This document shows positions 6,300 to 7,946 of a stretch of 7,946 bases of DNA, piece after piece. How positions within the stretch are numbered: the first letter of the stretch is position 1; each line of letters begins with the position of its first letter. Position numbers and translations under genes: made by a program. The notes beneath the pieces were generated by a model. The model ran no database searches. It worked only from the letters and a program-made list of their open reading frames with translations, and was not told the origin of the DNA. Origin of the DNA: Verrucomicrobiales bacterium (GTDB lineage Bacteria; Verrucomicrobiota; Verrucomicrobiia; Limisphaerales; F1-80-MAGS106); the NCBI GenBank assembly GCA_947487925.1, contig CANLCA010000115.1, forward strand, positions 1 to 7,946. The letters run 5' to 3'.

Positions 6300-7496
6300 A
6301 TGATCCTCTTCGCACAAGTCTCTTTCTGGACCTTAGTCGTTTCAATCCTCCTTGTGGTGGGGCTGCCGGTCGCTTTTTGGCGATGGGCACGAGGCACAGA
6401 GGAGGGTGCGGTGAAGTTGACTTTGAAAGTGTCTTTCACTGCGGGTTGGATTTTTTCGATCGTTTTCTTCGGGGCAAAGGATGCGGTGGCTGTCGCTTTT
6501 GCGGTGATGCTACTTGGGGCTGTTCCAGTCTCGCTCATCTGGGCTCCGACGTTTGGGGCGATGCTTGCGAACTTGATTGGGGGGCTTTACACCGGAGGAG
6601 CAACGGAGATCGAAGAGAGGCCGGTTTACTCATTCGCGACTGCGAGGCTGAATCGCGGGGATGTAACCGGGGCGATTGCGGAGGTTCGCAAGCAGCTGGA
6701 GCAGTTTCCTGAAGATCACCAGGGGTTGATGCTGCTGGCGCGTATTTTTGTGGAGCGCCAGAACAACCTTCCGGAGGCCTCCGAGATCCTGGAGCGGATC
6801 GGCACGGATCCCCGGTATAGCTCGGGAGAACAAGTCATGGCCTTGAACCAACTCGCGGACTGGCGTTTGAAATATGGCCTCGACAGCGCTGGCGCACGCG
6901 AGGCGCTCGAATGCATCGAGCGTCGATTCCAGGGGACGGATGCGGGCTATATGGCGACGCAGCGGTTGGCCCACCTGACACCGCAGGAAATGCTCGACGA
7001 CCGGAAGCAGCCCAAGCCGATCCATGTCGTGGAACATGTGGGGAAAGTGGGCCTGGCGACCGAACCCGGGGAATTCGCGATGGCACCTGGTTTGGAACCG
7101 GGAGCGCGCGCCCAGCAATTGGTGGAGCATCTCGAAGATCATCCCCAGGATTTTGAAGCGCGGTTGGAACTTGCTGCGATTTACGCAACGTACTACGAGA
7201 AATCTGAACTGGCCATCGACCAACTAGACCAGCTTATCAGCGTTCCGAACCAACCCATGAAAAACGTGGTTCAATGCCTCCACCAGATCGCGGACATCCA
7301 GGTCGAGAAAATGAGGGACCCAGCTGGAGCCAGGCAAACTTTGGAGAGGATCATCGAACTTTTTCCACAGACAGGTGCCGCCGAAACCGCTCTTAACCGA
7401 GTCACCTATCTGGGCTTGGAGAGCAAGGGCCATCGCCCAGGCGGCGTGGTTAAGATGGGAACTTACGAACAGAACATCGGGCTCAATTCAAAGTGA
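6300..7496 (+). CDS. Membrane-anchored tetratricopeptide-repeat protein
   Basis: 398 residues. The N-terminal part has three hydrophobic segments, at about 7-27, 45-59 and 61-82, with a fourth weaker Gly-rich one at 84-97, so the protein is anchored in the inner membrane. The rest is helical with TPR-like pairs: 109-167 (ATARLNRGDVTGAIAEV, then a LLARI and EASEILERI pair), 181-226, 285-316 (LELAAIYATYYEKSELAIDQL) and 324-371 (ADIQ, PAGARQTLERIIELFP). A linker rich in Pro, Gly and charged residues (228-270) separates the two repeat blocks. TPR proteins of this design usually act as scaffolds for protein complexes; no catalytic motif is visible. It is divergent from the DTW gene and convergent with the partial gene at the right edge, so it probably forms a single-gene unit. 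The partner is unknown, and the side of the membrane that bears the TPR domain cannot be fixed. Confidence 0.85.
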   Translation: MILFAQVSFWTLVVSILLVVGLPVAFWRWARGTEEGAVKLTLKVSFTAGWIFSIVFFGAKDAVAVAFAVMLLGAVPVSLIWAPTFGAMLANLIGGLYTGGATEIEERPVYSFATARLNRGDVTGAIAEVRKQLEQFPEDHQGLMLLARIFVERQNNLPEASEILERIGTDPRYSSGEQVMALNQLADWRLKYGLDSAGAREALECIERRFQGTDAGYMATQRLAHLTPQEMLDDRKQPKPIHVVEHVGKVGLATEPGEFAMAPGLEPGARAQQLVEHLEDHPQDFEARLELAAIYATYYEKSELAIDQLDQLISVPNQPMKNVVQCLHQIADIQVEKMRDPAGARQTLERIIELFPQTGAAETALNRVTYLGLESKGHRPGGVVKMGTYEQNIGLNSK

Positions 7497-7546
7497 CCCA
7501 AACACGGAAGTCGAACCACGCCAACTCGTTAATCGACACTCAGGGT

Positions 7547-7584
7547 AAAAAATTAGCGGCGATCAGACACCGCACCTGATCCGC
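7547..7584 (-). terminator. Candidate intrinsic terminator of the right-edge minus-strand gene
   Basis: Read on the minus strand, GCG+GATCAG pairs with CTGATC+CGC (9 bp with a 2-base GC bulge, loop GTGCGGTGT) and is followed by TAATTTTTT. That is the layout of a rho-independent terminator. It lies about 175 bp beyond the stop at 7759, in the convergent gap with the TPR gene. On the + strand no T-run follows the hairpin, so it would not terminate the TPR gene. Confidence 0.4.
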
Positions 7585-7758
7585 GGAGTCCTGGAGCGTT
7601 CGTTTCGGTGGGGCCTCTCTTTCGAGCGATACTCAGCAAGAATGAGTGGTTTTCCAACAGATTTGTCCAGGCTCAAAAGCCGGGAAACAGGAACCCTCCG
7701 GGAGGGGTATCCGCTGGCGGCGCTGAGTGCCGTAACCTTGACTGGCACCTAGATCAGA

Positions 7759-7946
7759 TCAGCGCAGCCGCAGGGCGATTTGTTTGTCTATCTCGCTGGC
7801 AAGGTCGATGTCTGAAGTGCCGCCCTTCCTCCGCGCTTGAACCACGACTCTGGAAAGATTGGCGTCCACCTCCTCGACACGCACCCAAACGGTACGGTTG
7901 TCAATGCGAGCTTCCAAGACATGAGTGATCGTGTTATCGCTCGTCA
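7759..7946 (-). CDS. C-terminal fragment of a DUF3568-like protein, cut by the window edge
   Basis: The minus strand is open from the right edge for 61 codons to TGA (7759-7761). It begins TSDNTITHVLEARIDNRTVW and ends DIDLASEIDKQIALRLR. The pattern of a beta strand carrying Ala-Arg, a strand VWVRVEEVD, a strand SRVVVQARRKG, an Asp-Leu-Ala-Ser and a closing amphipathic helix resembles the C-terminus of DUF3568 proteins, small and often lipoprotein-like proteins of unknown function in PVC and other bacteria. The start codon and any signal peptide lie outside. Coding is supported by this structured, amphipathic sequence; the family call rests on recall of the pattern and is tentative. Confidence 0.65.
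   Translation of the reverse strand, partial: TSDNTITHVLEARIDNRTVWVRVEEVDANLSRVVVQARRKGGTSDIDLASEIDKQIALRLR

Noticed and set aside
6630..7223. Minus-strand open frame of 197 codons
   Set aside because: It is antisense to the TPR gene, with no domain or ribosome site. The + strand frame has membrane segments and TPR helices and is clearly the coding one.
7694..7706. CCCTC/GAGGG palindrome between the TPR gene and the right-edge gene
   Set aside because: It is a short stem with no T-run on either side, of the kind common by chance in GC-rich spacer.

Overview
This window looks like chromosomal DNA of a free-living, moderately GC-rich Gram-negative bacterium. The family mix (an SMP-30 propeller, an NHL/PAL-type propeller, a xylose-isomerase-like TIM barrel, a membrane-anchored TPR protein and a DUF3568-like tail) recalls Verrucomicrobiota or other PVC bacteria. 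That assignment is an inference from gene content; there is no rRNA or marker gene here to prove it. No tRNA, rRNA, CRISPR array, insertion sequence, integrase or phage gene was seen.

Layout, left to right. Bases 1-206 are non-coding, with a short + strand terminator-like hairpin and a TATAAT box. A compact minus-strand operon fills 3429 down to 207. It is transcribed in the order exported SMP-30/gluconolactonase-like propeller (2368-3429), NHL propeller resembling the peptidyl-hydroxyglycine lyase (PAL) fold (1310-2347), zinc-binding MDR dehydrogenase (207-1313). The first two genes are 20 bp apart and the last two overlap in an ATGA, so coupled expression is likely. A gene-poor stretch follows (3430-4042), containing a long inverted repeat and two short, weak open frames. 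Next come two more minus-strand genes, a TIM-barrel sugar phosphate isomerase/epimerase (4043-4960) and, upstream of it, a DTW-domain tRNA aminocarboxypropyltransferase (5127-6101). Across a 198-bp divergent intergenic region, a + strand gene encodes a membrane-anchored TPR protein (6300-7496). The right edge cuts a minus-strand gene whose last 61 codons (7759-7946) are readable and resemble the C-terminus of DUF3568 proteins.

How the genes may work together: the propeller-propeller-dehydrogenase operon, followed upstream by the isomerase/epimerase, suggests oxidation or catabolism of a sugar, polyol or sugar-acid derivative, with one enzyme exported and the others cytoplasmic. The exact substrate cannot be read from sequence. 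The DTW protein (tRNA modification) and the TPR protein (scaffold) appear to be unrelated housekeeping or accessory genes. I found no convincing new defence or mobile system. The best leads are the conserved PAL-like residues in the NHL protein, the extended and variant DTW protein, and the unexplained 613-bp gap.
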